Shown: positions 25,200 to 34,409 of the stretch, piece by piece
Numbering within the stretch: the first letter of the stretch is position 1
Layout: the number at the start of each line of letters is the position of its first letter
Source of the DNA: JAABVY01 sp964627935
GTDB taxonomy: Bacteria; Zixibacteria; MSB-5A5; JAABVY01
NCBI GenBank assembly: GCA_964627935.1
Contig: CAZVLB010000004.1
Coordinates: 1-64,000 of the forward strand
Length of the DNA stretch: 64,000 nucleotides
Reading direction: 5' to 3'
Notes under the pieces: generated by a model
The model's database searches: none
What the model saw: the letters and a program-made list of their open reading frames with translations, nothing else
Told to the model about the DNA's origin: nothing
Position numbers and translations under genes: made by a program

Positions 25200-26110
25200 T
25201 CAAAGATCGCCCTCATCAAAAATATCGTCGGCGCTGTGATCTAGATGCAATACGCCTCTTTCCACTAACTTAATTTTTTGTACACTTGGCAATTGACAAA
25301 CTCTGGGAAGAAGATGGATAGGAATTGAAGCCAATACTCCGTAATTTTTCAAACGACTTTGATGTACATCAACACCAATTGCCGTAAGTCATCCCCATTC
25401 CCATTCGTTTTAATCTCAACAGAAAGCAATATCTCTCCCCGCCGGTTTTTTACAAAATCAGTTGAATCATATTCAGGAGTAGATACTTGTGGCCAATCAC
25501 GTTTTAGTGTTGAATCACCTCTTCTTGAAAAGCGGGTATCTTGTTCGACTGAAGACCGGTCGTATTCGCATGTCGGATCTCCTATTATGGGGAAGCAAAC
25601 CGGTGGTGCATCAGGTATACCACCGCTGGTATTTGGCTGATAATCGAAGTGAGGTACCACCGACATACCCGAATTATCAGTAAATATCCAATGAGCGGCA
25701 GGTGGCAGGAATACGTTATCGATACAGAATTCCTCTCCGATAAGTGATTCGTCATTGGGTAATCTGATTTGCATTGAGTAGAGGGTAGTTTCAGTTGGAT
25801 GAATGTCGATCAAGCCTTCTCCCGGAAACCATGTCCCTCCCAGAAGAAGGCTGTCCGGATAGCGATAGCATCTGGGCATAGTTGCCACCCAGGGATTGTG
25901 ATCTACAAAAGCTGAATCATGTACTTTTATTACATTTTCAACCGGCGAGAAGTTGGGTGTGATATTGCCATAGTTTTCCACCCAGGTGAATTGATTTCCC
26001 GCGGTGCAAGAAAATTCGAAGCCAAGCTGAAGACCTTGTAGCAAAACGCTGTTTTTAACTCGAAATTCCAGAATATTGTCTTTAAAGCAGTTGCCCGGCT
26101 GTGTCGACAT
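25200..26110 (-). pseudogene. Frameshifted, truncated remnant of a secreted cohesin-like / subtilase-propeptide protein
   Basis: The upstream frame runs from an ATG at 26110 to a TGA at 25349 (253 residues) and reads like the secreted beta-sandwich domain common in this group, ending in a P-V-C-F-P-type motif. No signal peptide or ribosome site precedes it, and an in-frame TAG lies just upstream. Near its end, after S-V-E-I-K-T-x(6)-D-D-L, the protein-like sequence continues in another frame (L-T-A-I-G-V-D-V-H-Q ... V-Q-K-I-K-L-V-E-R-G) to a TGA at 25200-25202. One missing C at about 25388 (GATGAC-TTACGG) would join the two. The second part resembles the region just before an S8 peptidase domain, but no catalytic domain follows. 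A sequencing error at the junction is possible; the missing N-terminus would remain. Confidence 0.65.
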
Positions 26111-26117
26111 TATCTAT

Positions 26118-27629
26118 ATGAAAGGCACACGAACGGATTCGAACAATGTCCTGGATCTTTTCCTGGTCCAGCTGGCAGGCAAATATACTAAATATCATCC
26201 TCCGCAAGTTCTTTTCAATGAGGGGGATCCGGGCAAAACCATGCTGCTGATTTTAAATGGCAGGGTGCAGATTGTCAAAAAGCAGGATGGCAGCCGTGAA
26301 CCGGTTGTGATCGCCACCAGAGGCGAGGGTGAATTTATCGGCGAAATGGCCCTGGTTGAGGAATCGCCACGCTCGGCCAGCGCAATTGCGGAAACTGAAT
26401 GCGAGGTGCTGGAATTTTCCAAGGATCATTTCGAGAAAATAATCAAGAGCCATCCATCATTCGCGACCCGCGTACTCAAAAGCCTGAGCACCAAGCTGCG
26501 CGAATCGGATATCAGTCGTATAAACGATCTTGAAGAGAACAACAGGCTGCTAAATGATGCCAACCGCAGGCTTCTGGACCTGAATTCATTCCTTGACAGC
26601 ATCATAGATCAATCACCTGCCGCAGTATTGATTGTTAACCATGATGGCAAGCTGCACAGACTCAACAAGGCGGCCTCGCGTATGTTTGGACTGCCCCAGG
26701 AAGTGGCCGACTATCATGTGGACAAGCTGTTTATTGACTTCAAATTCGATGAAGCCAAAAGCAAGATGAAAGAAAGCTGGCAGGGTGAAATGATCGGACG
26801 CAGGGGCCGTGAGGAATTTCCGATATATCTCAATCTTTCACTTATATCGGCATACAGCAAGGGCAAGCTGTATCTTCTGGCGGGCCAGGATATGACCGAT
26901 ATCAATCTCTTTGCCAAGGCCAAAACCAACTATGAAAAATTTGACGGCGCCCAGCAGGTGGCGGTGGAACTGGCCTATGAGGTTTCCAATGCGATCAAGG
27001 ATCTGCTGGAGAAAATCAGGCTCCTGGTGGATTGTTTGCCCAGCGAACAGCGAAGTCAATCAGAACAGCTGATTGAAACGGTGGATAATACCTCACGCGG
27101 AATCCTTAAGTTTACTGAAAATTATATGAATTACCGCGGCACGAAATGCGATTTCAAATTCGTGGACATACGCATGATGCTCTGGACCATAATCAGGTTC
27201 TGCCGTTCGCAGCCATGGTTCAGCAATATCAAGATCAGGTTCAGGGCCGAGCCGGATTTCCCCAAGAGCGTGCTGGTGCGCGATGTGCAGATACAGAATG
27301 TGTTCATGAATCTGTTTATAAATGCGGCCGAGGCGTTCAGCGAGCTGCCGGAAGAAGCGGAACGGATTTTATTGATTGAGCTTTCTCGCCAGGATGAATC
27401 GGCGGTAGTTCAAATAAGCGACAACGGGCCGGGTATCGATGAGGAAAATGTGGCAAAGCTGTTTAATGGCCCGTTTTCGACTCATCGCAATCGCCTGGGT
27501 CAGGGACTGTATTCCGCGGCCAAAATCATAGAGGGACATAGCGGCAAAATCAGCATGGAATCGGAAAAAGGCAAGGGCACAAAATTCAAGATCGCGTTGC
27601 CATTGCGAACTATAAAAAAAGATGCTTGA
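26118..27629 (+). CDS. Cyclic-nucleotide-binding PAS protein with histidine-kinase ATPase domain, phospho-acceptor His replaced
   Basis: The 503-residue protein begins at ATG 26118. Residues about 15-130 are a CRP-type cNMP-binding domain whose phosphate cassette is intact (Glu76 in G-E-M-A, Arg85-Ser86-Ala87). A coiled linker (L-E-E-N-N-R-L-L) leads to a PAS domain (about 160-265) and a kinase core. In the H-box the expected A-H-E-x-N-N reads A-Y-E-V-S-N, with Tyr287 at the His position. The ATPase domain keeps the N-box (N-L-F-I-N-A-A), D-N-G-P-G-I and a G-Q-G-L G2 box. It is therefore either a non-canonical kinase or a cNMP-regulated ATP-binding protein. It overlaps the next gene by 8 bases; a class III cyclase follows two genes on. 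Confidence 0.85.
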   Translation: MKGTRTDSNNVLDLFLVQLAGKYTKYHPPQVLFNEGDPGKTMLLILNGRVQIVKKQDGSREPVVIATRGEGEFIGEMALVEESPRSASAIAETECEVLEFSKDHFEKIIKSHPSFATRVLKSLSTKLRESDISRINDLEENNRLLNDANRRLLDLNSFLDSIIDQSPAAVLIVNHDGKLHRLNKAASRMFGLPQEVADYHVDKLFIDFKFDEAKSKMKESWQGEMIGRRGREEFPIYLNLSLISAYSKGKLYLLAGQDMTDINLFAKAKTNYEKFDGAQQVAVELAYEVSNAIKDLLEKIRLLVDCLPSEQRSQSEQLIETVDNTSRGILKFTENYMNYRGTKCDFKFVDIRMMLWTIIRFCRSQPWFSNIKIRFRAEPDFPKSVLVRDVQIQNVFMNLFINAAEAFSELPEEAERILLIELSRQDESAVVQISDNGPGIDEENVAKLFNGPFSTHRNRLGQGLYSAAKIIEGHSGKISMESEKGKGTKFKIALPLRTIKKDA

Positions 27630-27975
27630 TCCTTTGTTCTTAATATTACTGGGGCATTTTTGTGGCGATTTCGCTTTTCAGAGTGATAGCATGGCCAAAA
27701 CAAAACGTGCCTCAAAATCGATTCTGAGCGCGCATGTGCTCATTTATACGGCAACAATTGCAGCCTTTTTGTTTATAGCGCTGAGGCTCAATGGCAGCGA
27801 TAAGTTTTTTACACTGGCAACGGCGGGGTTTATTCTTTTTCTGTTTGTTGAACACTGGCTTCAGGATTTTGTCAAAACCAAGCAGCCGACCTGTACCAAA
27901 CAGGCATTTTATCTGGACCAGGCGTTACATGTGATAATCCTTTTCGCGGCCAGGATATTGATTTACAATGGATAA
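27622..27975 (+). CDS. DUF3307 small membrane protein
   Basis: The 117-residue protein has about four hydrophobic segments. It starts with L-L-G-H-F-C-G-D-F-A-F-Q, then has a Lys-rich turn and an S-A-H-V-L-I-Y segment and a late E-H-W-L-Q-D-F-V-K motif, the pattern of the DUF3307 family. The function of the family is unknown. It overlaps both neighbours by 8 bases, so it is translated with the cNMP-binding protein upstream and the adenylyl cyclase downstream, which places it in a cyclic nucleotide context here. Confidence 0.8.
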   Translation: MLDPLFLILLGHFCGDFAFQSDSMAKTKRASKSILSAHVLIYTATIAAFLFIALRLNGSDKFFTLATAGFILFLFVEHWLQDFVKTKQPTCTKQAFYLDQALHVIILFAARILIYNG

Positions 27976-30900
27976 GCAGGATAAAATACTGAAGCGAATC
28001 AGGCCCTATCTGTGTGGCAGTATAATCGACTGGTATACCGCCGCCGAGCCGGGACAGGTTCATGAGATCAGCCGCCATAACGGCTACCTTGTGTTTATCG
28101 ATGTCTCCGGGTTTACCGGCCTGACCCGTACAGCCTGCCAGGGTGATCCTGCAGGCATAGAAAACCTGACCGACTCATTGAACCGTTTCTTCGATTCGAT
28201 GGCTCGCGTGGTCTATGCTTATCGTGGTGATATCCTGAAATTTGCCGGTGATGCTCTCTGGGCCCTGCTGCCGGACAAGACCGATCCGGGGCATCTGTAT
28301 AAAGCACTGCTGGATGCGCTTTCCAACCTGAATAAGAGAATCGAAATCGATCTGAATATACATATCGGCGTATCTTACGGCCAGTATCATCTGGCATCCT
28401 TTGGTGACAGCCGTTTCCGTCTGGAAATCGAGCCGATCGGCGATCCTGTCAGGCAGGCTATGCTGGCCTGCGATCAGGCCGGGAGTAATCAGATGGTGTT
28501 GCATGAATCCGCGCGGCATTCAATAATAAACCTGCCGCTCAAGCCGATAGATGAGGAATTCTATATCCTGCATAATGGCAGTGAGGGTTTCGGCCTGGTT
28601 GATTTTGATCTGCCCTGTTTTGAACACAGTCCGGAACCGCTTCTGGATATCCTGGAAAAGTATCTTCCCGGCAATGTCCTGAAACGAATCAAAACCCTTG
28701 ATGAAAGCGGCAGCCTGCAAAGCGAATACCGTCAGGTAAGCGTACTGTTTGCATCATTCGAATATGATGCCGGGGGTACAGGCGAAACCGTTTCAGCAAA
28801 AATCAGGGATTCCATTTCCGCATGCTTTGGCATAGTCAATCAGACCGGCGGCAATATTGCCAGGGTCGATCCCTATTATGATTCTCATAAGCTGCTGGCA
28901 TTATTCGGTGCGCCTGTAAAATGGCCGGGTGATGAAATGCGGGCGATCCGTTGTGCCCAAAAGCTGGTCGAATTGAACGGCGATGGCTTGCGCATTAAGG
29001 TCGGCCTGGCTCATGGAACATTATACTGCGGTGAAGTGGGCGCAGAATTTCGCAAGGAATACACTGTTATGGGCGACAGTGTTAACCTTGCCGCGCGGCT
29101 TATGGCGGCGGCGGAATGGGGCCAGATTCTTTTGGATGGTAATATGAAAAATGCTGTCCCGCGCCAGGTAAAGACAGTCGAAAAGCACCTGGAACTGAAA
29201 GGCGTAGATGACAATGGTTTTCATCTTTTCGATTCAATCCGGGACAAAACATCTATATCGATTGATACACATGATTTCGTTTTCCATAACGAAGATATAC
29301 AGCGAATTCATACACTGCTGTCTGAAAATGATAAAGGCGGGAATCGGGCCGTTTTCATCAGCGCCGATTCAGGTACAGGCAAGAGCGCATTTTTATCCGA
29401 TCTGTGGCGAACATGCAGTCGGCATAACAGGCTCTGGCTGGATTGCAAACATGCTCTGCTATTCGGTCATGCCTGGCTGATCCGCACGCTCCTTGCGGAA
29501 TGTTATCTTGCCTTTGCCGAAAATAACCATTCGCTGGAACAGTTTTCGCTGCGAATGGTTGATGAAAAATGGCATCCCCTGCTTTCCGATCTTCTGGGAT
29601 TGGATATACCTGAAAATAACTGGACCTCGGGGCTGGATGCAGAGCTGAAGCTTGAAAAATCCTGTGAAATATTCTCAGCTCTTTTAGATGGCATGATTAA
29701 CAAAAGGGCCTTGATTTTCGTCGATGATCTCGATCGTGTGGATGAGTTTTCGCAGAAGTTGCTTATCTCCTATGCCCGGAACTCGCAAAACAGGATCGCC
29801 GGCTTTATTTTTAGTTGCGATCATGAATTCAATATACCCGATGATGAACGTTTTGAGATAGTAGCCCTGGAGAATCCATCGAGAAAAGAATGGCAAAATT
29901 ATTTTGAGTATTCATTTGAGCAGGGTCGTATGGAACAGGAACTGTTCGATGCGCTGATAAGGGCCTCGGATTGCAACCCGCAGTTTATTTTTGAGTACAT
30001 AAACCGCGCCCTGCATGAGGATGTCCTTGTTCGCAATGAGGTGAGTTCGAAGCTGGAAGTCGGTTCAGCCATCACGAAAATAGAGATGCCCATGGAATTG
30101 TCGGATATGCAGCTGGCCCGTTTTGACAGTCTCGATGAAGCGCAGCGTCAGCTGTTGAAAACCGCATCGGTCTCCGGTGGGGATTTTTCGGTCACAATTC
30201 TGAAAAACCTGCATGGTGAAATGGAGGCCGAGGCAGTTCAGAGCTATTTACAACAGCTCATGGAAAATCAATTTCTGGAACATTCCGAGACCAGCGATTA
30301 TATGCGTTTCAGGCATGAGTCGATGCGCGAGGCAGTTTATAATACCGTGCCGAGAAATGAGCTGGTAAAGCTGCATGAAAAATATTATTGGAATCTGAGC
30401 TGGCAGAGCGGCATCGGCGAGGAGATTTTGGCCCGTCATGCCTATAAGGCCGGGCTTTTTAATCAGGCCTTCAATCATGCATTGAACGCCGCAGAAACTG
30501 CATACGCCAGGTTCTCACTGATCGAGGCCTCACGCATTTTCGAATACTGTGATAATATATTACAGCACTGCCGTATTGAAAACTTGAGCGAAAGGCTGAT
30601 ATTCCAGTATTACCGCAAACGCAGCGATCTCCTGATTCATCAGGGTGACTACAGGCGCGCATACAGTATCTACCGCAAGTGGAGAAAACATGGAGCCAGC
30701 CGCAATGAAATGACGGAATGCCTCAATGCGGTCGTTGAGTCTGCACGTCTTTTATGGAGACAATCCAGGTATGCACGGGCGAGAAAGCTTTTGGATGTAA
30801 TCGATCGTAGCGGCTCGCTTGGAAGTTATCCTGCTATTGAGGCCGAAGCGTGCCTGATACAGGCTGAAATCGATCGCCGTGCCGGACGCTTTGGAGATGC

Positions 30901-32011
30901 TCGCAAGTTTTGCCAACGGGCTATTGATGTAGCAGAGGAAATTCAGGATAGGCTTCTATTATCGTCGGCTTACAACCGTCTTGGTTTGGCGCAATGGGGT
31001 GCGGGAGATTTGGGCGATGCCGCGGATAGCTTCCGGAACAGCCTCGAATCTGGCCGTGAGGATGGTGGTATGTTTGTGCGCGCCCAGATAGCCAACAACC
31101 TGGCCATAATACACTGGGAGAAGGGTGATTTTATCGCCGCCCATGAACTCATGAAAGAAGCGGTGGATATCTATTCCAATGTGGGTGACCGGCGGCGGGG
31201 AGCCTATGCCTCCGGAAACCTGGCCAGCCTTTACCGTATTTTTGGCCGGTTTCATGAAGCCCGTGAGCTTTTCCAGAGAGCGGATTTGATCTTCAACCGC
31301 CTGCATGACAAACATGCACATTGTTATATAGTTGGAAATTTAGGCGATATCGACCTGATGGAGGGGCGCCTCGATCAGGCCCGCAAGCATTTTTGTGAGG
31401 CCATGAATTTTGCCGAGGAGGTTGAGGACAAGGAGTTCATTGCCGAATGCAAGGTGCGTTTCGGTGAGCTGGCTTTCATTGACGGTGAAATAGAATACTC
31501 ATTCAATCTATACAGCGAGGCGGTGGAACTGGCCGACAAGATCGGATCATCCGAATTTCAGCTGCGTGGCCTGATTGGCTTGGCACGGTTATGCATTTTA
31601 AATCGCGAACCGGGCAAAGCAAGAGGCTATATTGAACGCATCGACGAAATCGCATCTGCCAGTAATATCGTTACCGCCCAGTATGAAAAAGATTTCCTCC
31701 AGGGTGAGCGTCATCGAATTCTGCTGGAACCCAAAGAGGCATTGAAGGAATACAAGAAGGTTCTTTTCTACGCCCTGAGCCATAATCTTTTCGAGTTGAT
31801 CTTGAAATCAGCCGTGCGCATATATGAACTTGAACATGAATCACGGGTTTTTGCGCGGGATATAATTGCCAGAATTTCGCGCACATTTATAGAAAACAAC
31901 AGCCTCGATTGCTGGCAGAAAATGGTTGTTTCACCCTACCTGGCCTATTTCAGCGAGACCATTAAATCGGTGCTGGGCAGTCATCTCTCGCCCCCAGTCC
32001 ATACCCTGTAG
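27968..32011 (+). CDS. Soluble-adenylyl-cyclase-like protein: tandem class III cyclase domains, AAA ATPase, TPR repeats
   Basis: The 1347-residue protein has two class III cyclase domains (about 35-200 and 250-430). The first has both metal-binding Asp residues, Asp45 in F-I-D-V-S-G-F-T and Asp95 in K-F-A-G-D-A-L, with wording close to animal soluble adenylyl cyclase. The second has lost the first metal Asp (V-L-F-A-S-F) but keeps M-G-D-S-V-N-L-A-A-R, the transition-state Asn and Arg, so the two should form one active site. An AAA-type ATPase follows (G-T-G-K-S-A near 470, F-V-D-D-L-D near 584), then a helical region and about ten TPR-like repeats (from about 830). It probably makes cAMP from ATP; bicarbonate control, known in sAC, is conceivable. 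No membrane segment is seen. Confidence 0.9.
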   Translation: MDKQDKILKRIRPYLCGSIIDWYTAAEPGQVHEISRHNGYLVFIDVSGFTGLTRTACQGDPAGIENLTDSLNRFFDSMARVVYAYRGDILKFAGDALWALLPDKTDPGHLYKALLDALSNLNKRIEIDLNIHIGVSYGQYHLASFGDSRFRLEIEPIGDPVRQAMLACDQAGSNQMVLHESARHSIINLPLKPIDEEFYILHNGSEGFGLVDFDLPCFEHSPEPLLDILEKYLPGNVLKRIKTLDESGSLQSEYRQVSVLFASFEYDAGGTGETVSAKIRDSISACFGIVNQTGGNIARVDPYYDSHKLLALFGAPVKWPGDEMRAIRCAQKLVELNGDGLRIKVGLAHGTLYCGEVGAEFRKEYTVMGDSVNLAARLMAAAEWGQILLDGNMKNAVPRQVKTVEKHLELKGVDDNGFHLFDSIRDKTSISIDTHDFVFHNEDIQRIHTLLSENDKGGNRAVFISADSGTGKSAFLSDLWRTCSRHNRLWLDCKHALLFGHAWLIRTLLAECYLAFAENNHSLEQFSLRMVDEKWHPLLSDLLGLDIPENNWTSGLDAELKLEKSCEIFSALLDGMINKRALIFVDDLDRVDEFSQKLLISYARNSQNRIAGFIFSCDHEFNIPDDERFEIVALENPSRKEWQNYFEYSFEQGRMEQELFDALIRASDCNPQFIFEYINRALHEDVLVRNEVSSKLEVGSAITKIEMPMELSDMQLARFDSLDEAQRQLLKTASVSGGDFSVTILKNLHGEMEAEAVQSYLQQLMENQFLEHSETSDYMRFRHESMREAVYNTVPRNELVKLHEKYYWNLSWQSGIGEEILARHAYKAGLFNQAFNHALNAAETAYARFSLIEASRIFEYCDNILQHCRIENLSERLIFQYYRKRSDLLIHQGDYRRAYSIYRKWRKHGASRNEMTECLNAVVESARLLWRQSRYARARKLLDVIDRSGSLGSYPAIEAEACLIQAEIDRRAGRFGDARKFCQRAIDVAEEIQDRLLLSSAYNRLGLAQWGAGDLGDAADSFRNSLESGREDGGMFVRAQIANNLAIIHWEKGDFIAAHELMKEAVDIYSNVGDRRRGAYASGNLASLYRIFGRFHEARELFQRADLIFNRLHDKHAHCYIVGNLGDIDLMEGRLDQARKHFCEAMNFAEEVEDKEFIAECKVRFGELAFIDGEIEYSFNLYSEAVELADKIGSSEFQLRGLIGLARLCILNREPGKARGYIERIDEIASASNIVTAQYEKDFLQGERHRILLEPKEALKEYKKVLFYALSHNLFELILKSAVRIYELEHESRVFARDIIARISRTFIENNSLDCWQKMVVSPYLAYFSETIKSVLGSHLSPPVHTL

Positions 32012-32237
32012 GATTATTCCCATATAAATTTGCAAAAAGCGGCTGTTCAATCCATGGATTTTACAGTGCAGGAGCTGAACATCCGGCTTTGCCGTTAGAT
32101 GATTTGGACTTATCGGCTGTACCTGTTCAATTTTGAAACACCCGTTTCATAAGGCACCATTCTTGCTAAATATGTTGATGCACGGTGGAATAGAAAAGAA
32201 AAAGTCAGGCCGTATGGCTATAGAGGAGGACGCCACT

Positions 32238-32846
32238 ATGAAAGCTCTAAGGATAGGCCCCGCAAAACAACAGGGGAGAATCTGGTCCCTGTTTCTGAGT
32301 CTCCTGTTAGTAGCAGGATTTTCATTATTCACTGCCTGTAGTGATAATCCGGTTTCCAGCCCGGATCAGCCCTCAGGCTCTGGTATTGCCGACGTTGAGC
32401 AATTTAATCTGGTGCCTCCAGGCGATTATGACAGCGACTGCTTTTACGGCGAGGGTAAAGTCACCCCGCGTAAAGGCGGAGTGGTACATCTTAATGTAGG
32501 CAAGAAAATCAACCGCCTTATCGTACCGCGCAGATCGGTCATGGAGCCGGTTGTAATCGATGTGACCACATGTTTATACCAGGAACGTACCAATGGCGAG
32601 AGGTTCATTGAATTCGAGTTCGGGCCCTCAGATCTGACGTTCCTCAGAGGCTCATACCTTGTGCTCGATCTTAAGTCGCTGCAGAGATTCCTGAAAACGG
32701 AAGTGACGGAAGAGGGAATGCTTCTCAAGCTGTTCTATTATAACCCGGATACGGATAGCTGGGAGTTTGAACGCTACGGCCGGATAATCGGCGGCCGCGT
32801 GATCTTCCGCATCGATCATTTTTCCAAATTCGGTATCTCAGACTAA
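32238..32846 (+). CDS. Small secreted lipoprotein of unknown function
   Basis: The ATG at 32238 is chosen because GAGGAGG lies 8 nt upstream; the open frame reaches further but without a site. The 202-residue protein has a lipoprotein signal ending L-F-T-A-C, with Cys34 as the lipidated residue, then a Ser/Pro-rich linker and a beta-rich domain of about 140 residues. That domain, with its V-x-L-x-V-x-G repeats, R-S-V-M-E-P and final F-x-I-D-H-F-S-K-F-G, resembles the ZU5-like domains of secreted FCB proteins, but I hold this loosely. It is expected on the membrane surface. The 226 bases before it hold no recognisable gene or promoter. Confidence 0.7.
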   Translation: MKALRIGPAKQQGRIWSLFLSLLLVAGFSLFTACSDNPVSSPDQPSGSGIADVEQFNLVPPGDYDSDCFYGEGKVTPRKGGVVHLNVGKKINRLIVPRRSVMEPVVIDVTTCLYQERTNGERFIEFEFGPSDLTFLRGSYLVLDLKSLQRFLKTEVTEEGMLLKLFYYNPDTDSWEFERYGRIIGGRVIFRIDHFSKFGISD

Positions 32847-32870
32847 GCATAGACCCCTGATGCATGAAAC

Positions 32871-32904
32871 GGGACTGTCTCCGGCGCGAGACGGTCCCTT
32901 TTTT
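32871..32904 (+). terminator. Intrinsic terminator
   Basis: GGGACTGTCTC pairs with GAGACGGTCCC (one T-G pair) around a 6-nt loop and is followed by six T residues. It ends the lipoprotein gene and abuts the 3' end of the convergent gene at 32903. Confidence 0.85.
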
Positions 32905-33286
32905 ATTGCTCAGAAGTCCGCGCCCGCCGCGCATCGATAAATGATTTCAGGCACAGTATAAACATGGCAAGCGACAATACCAGCATTAAAATCTGGCTGA
33001 TAACTGCCCCGGCACGTTCCACTTCGCCGCCGCCTAAAATCGTGATGGCCGGGCCCACAGCTCGCAATGTGCCCAAAAATCCCAGAAGAGCCAGGACTGA
33101 GATCACATGCATAAGATGCTTGCGGGCAATTTCTTTGTGGGCCAGTATGGCCAGTATCAGTACCGGTATGCCAAAGAAGGCGGGAATCAATGCGGTTTTG
33201 CTGACCATATCGGTGACGATATAGCCGCCCATGCCCAATATGATCAGCAAGATCGAATATATGATTGCAACTTGCGGCAGTTTCAT
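32903..33286 (-). CDS. Small four-helix membrane protein of unknown function
   Basis: The 127-residue protein has four hydrophobic segments (about 7-27, 34-50, 60-85 and 92-115) and a basic C-terminus. AGGAGG lies 5 nt before the ATG on the minus strand, which supports real translation. I recognise no catalytic motif; a conserved-looking short motif is H-K-E-I-A-R-K-H between the second and third helices. The gene stands alone, convergent with the lipoprotein and divergent from the YCII/SRPBCC gene. Confidence 0.65.
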   Translation of the reverse strand: MKLPQVAIIYSILLIILGMGGYIVTDMVSKTALIPAFFGIPVLILAILAHKEIARKHLMHVISVLALLGFLGTLRAVGPAITILGGGEVERAGAVISQILMLVLSLAMFILCLKSFIDARRARTSEQ

Positions 33287-33431
33287 TTATCCTCCTGTCA
33301 AGAATCTGTTCTTTAATAATGGTATAATGAATCCAGGCTTAAATAGTTCTGGCTAGTAGAAAGATTTTGGATTGTTTTTATTCTGTTTTTACCAGATTTT
33401 TAAAAATCAAAAAAATATGGAGAGAATCGCG

Positions 33432-34307
33432 ATGAAAACTGTTATTGCAATTGCAGTTCTTTTTACAATAATGCTCTTATCGCCGTCGGTTCTATTGGCC
33501 GACAGCCGGGAAGGTGATAGTATGCCGGATGCTAAACATTATCTGATCAAACTTCTGGGTACCAGGGACGGCTGGCCCGGGGACATGACAGACGAGGAAT
33601 TTAAGATCATGCAGGAGCATTTCGCCTACCTCAAGGATCTCACGGCCAAAAAGAAAGTGATCGCGGCCGGACCTGTTTCTGATGAGTTCGGGCTTATAAT
33701 CCTGCAGGTCTCATCCGAGGAGGAAGCTCGTGAAATTATGAAAAACGAGCCATCGGTAGCGCAGGGAGTACATAAGTACGAGATGAGCCCGATGGTTTTA
33801 TCGCTTCTGGCGCATTATATCCCGGATGACAGGTATGCCGGTGACCCAACAGGAAGGATTATGGAAAAGGAAGTTATTGTAACGGGGACACTGGATGAGG
33901 TCTGGAAAACATGGACCACAAGCGAGGGAGTGAAGAGCTTTCTCTCGCCTTATGCCCATGTTGATCTAAAGATCGGCGGGCCTTTTGAGATCTATTTCGA
34001 CATGAGCGCCGAACCGGGCCTGCGCGGTTCAGAGGATTGTAAAATCCTCAGTTATCTGCCGCACAGGATGCTTTCTTTTGAATGGAACGCTCCGCCCTCG
34101 CTGGGCAAAATGCGCGGCATCCACACGCATGTGGTAATGCTGTTTGAGGAAATCGGGGAAGGCAAAATCCGTGTAGATTTCAGCCATCTGGGCTGGGGTG
34201 AGGGAGAGGACTGGGATAAGGTCTACCAGTATTTTGACAGGGCCTGGTCCTATGTACTTGGCAATTTCAAAAAACGTATGGAAGAGGGCCCGATTAAATG
34301 GGAATAA
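33432..34307 (+). CDS. Secreted YCII-domain / SRPBCC (AHSA1-like) fusion protein
   Basis: The start at 33432 gives a 291-residue protein with a signal peptide (about 1-20); GGAGAG lies upstream. Residues about 35-125 form a YCII-type domain, including the M-T-x-E-E...F-x-x-M-Q-E-H-F pattern and a V-I-A-A-G-P-V motif. Residues about 145-290 form an SRPBCC (START-like, AHSA1/activator of Hsp90 homolog) domain with V-x-G-T-L-D-E-V-W-K-T-W-T, G-G-P-F-E-I-Y-F and a C-terminal helix. YCII and AHSA1-like domains usually bind small ligands in the cytoplasm; here an export signal is present. The substrate is unknown. The next gene is another exported protein about 100 bases downstream. Confidence 0.75.
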   Translation: MKTVIAIAVLFTIMLLSPSVLLADSREGDSMPDAKHYLIKLLGTRDGWPGDMTDEEFKIMQEHFAYLKDLTAKKKVIAAGPVSDEFGLIILQVSSEEEAREIMKNEPSVAQGVHKYEMSPMVLSLLAHYIPDDRYAGDPTGRIMEKEVIVTGTLDEVWKTWTTSEGVKSFLSPYAHVDLKIGGPFEIYFDMSAEPGLRGSEDCKILSYLPHRMLSFEWNAPPSLGKMRGIHTHVVMLFEEIGEGKIRVDFSHLGWGEGEDWDKVYQYFDRAWSYVLGNFKKRMEEGPIKWE

Positions 34308-34409
34308 TTTGAACCGGCCAGAAATAATTTTTGGGCACTCCTTTTATGGATCGACAGTTTCTATAGGTATCAGTAATCAGACCCGTAACATCATTCAGGA
34401 GCAAAAGCT

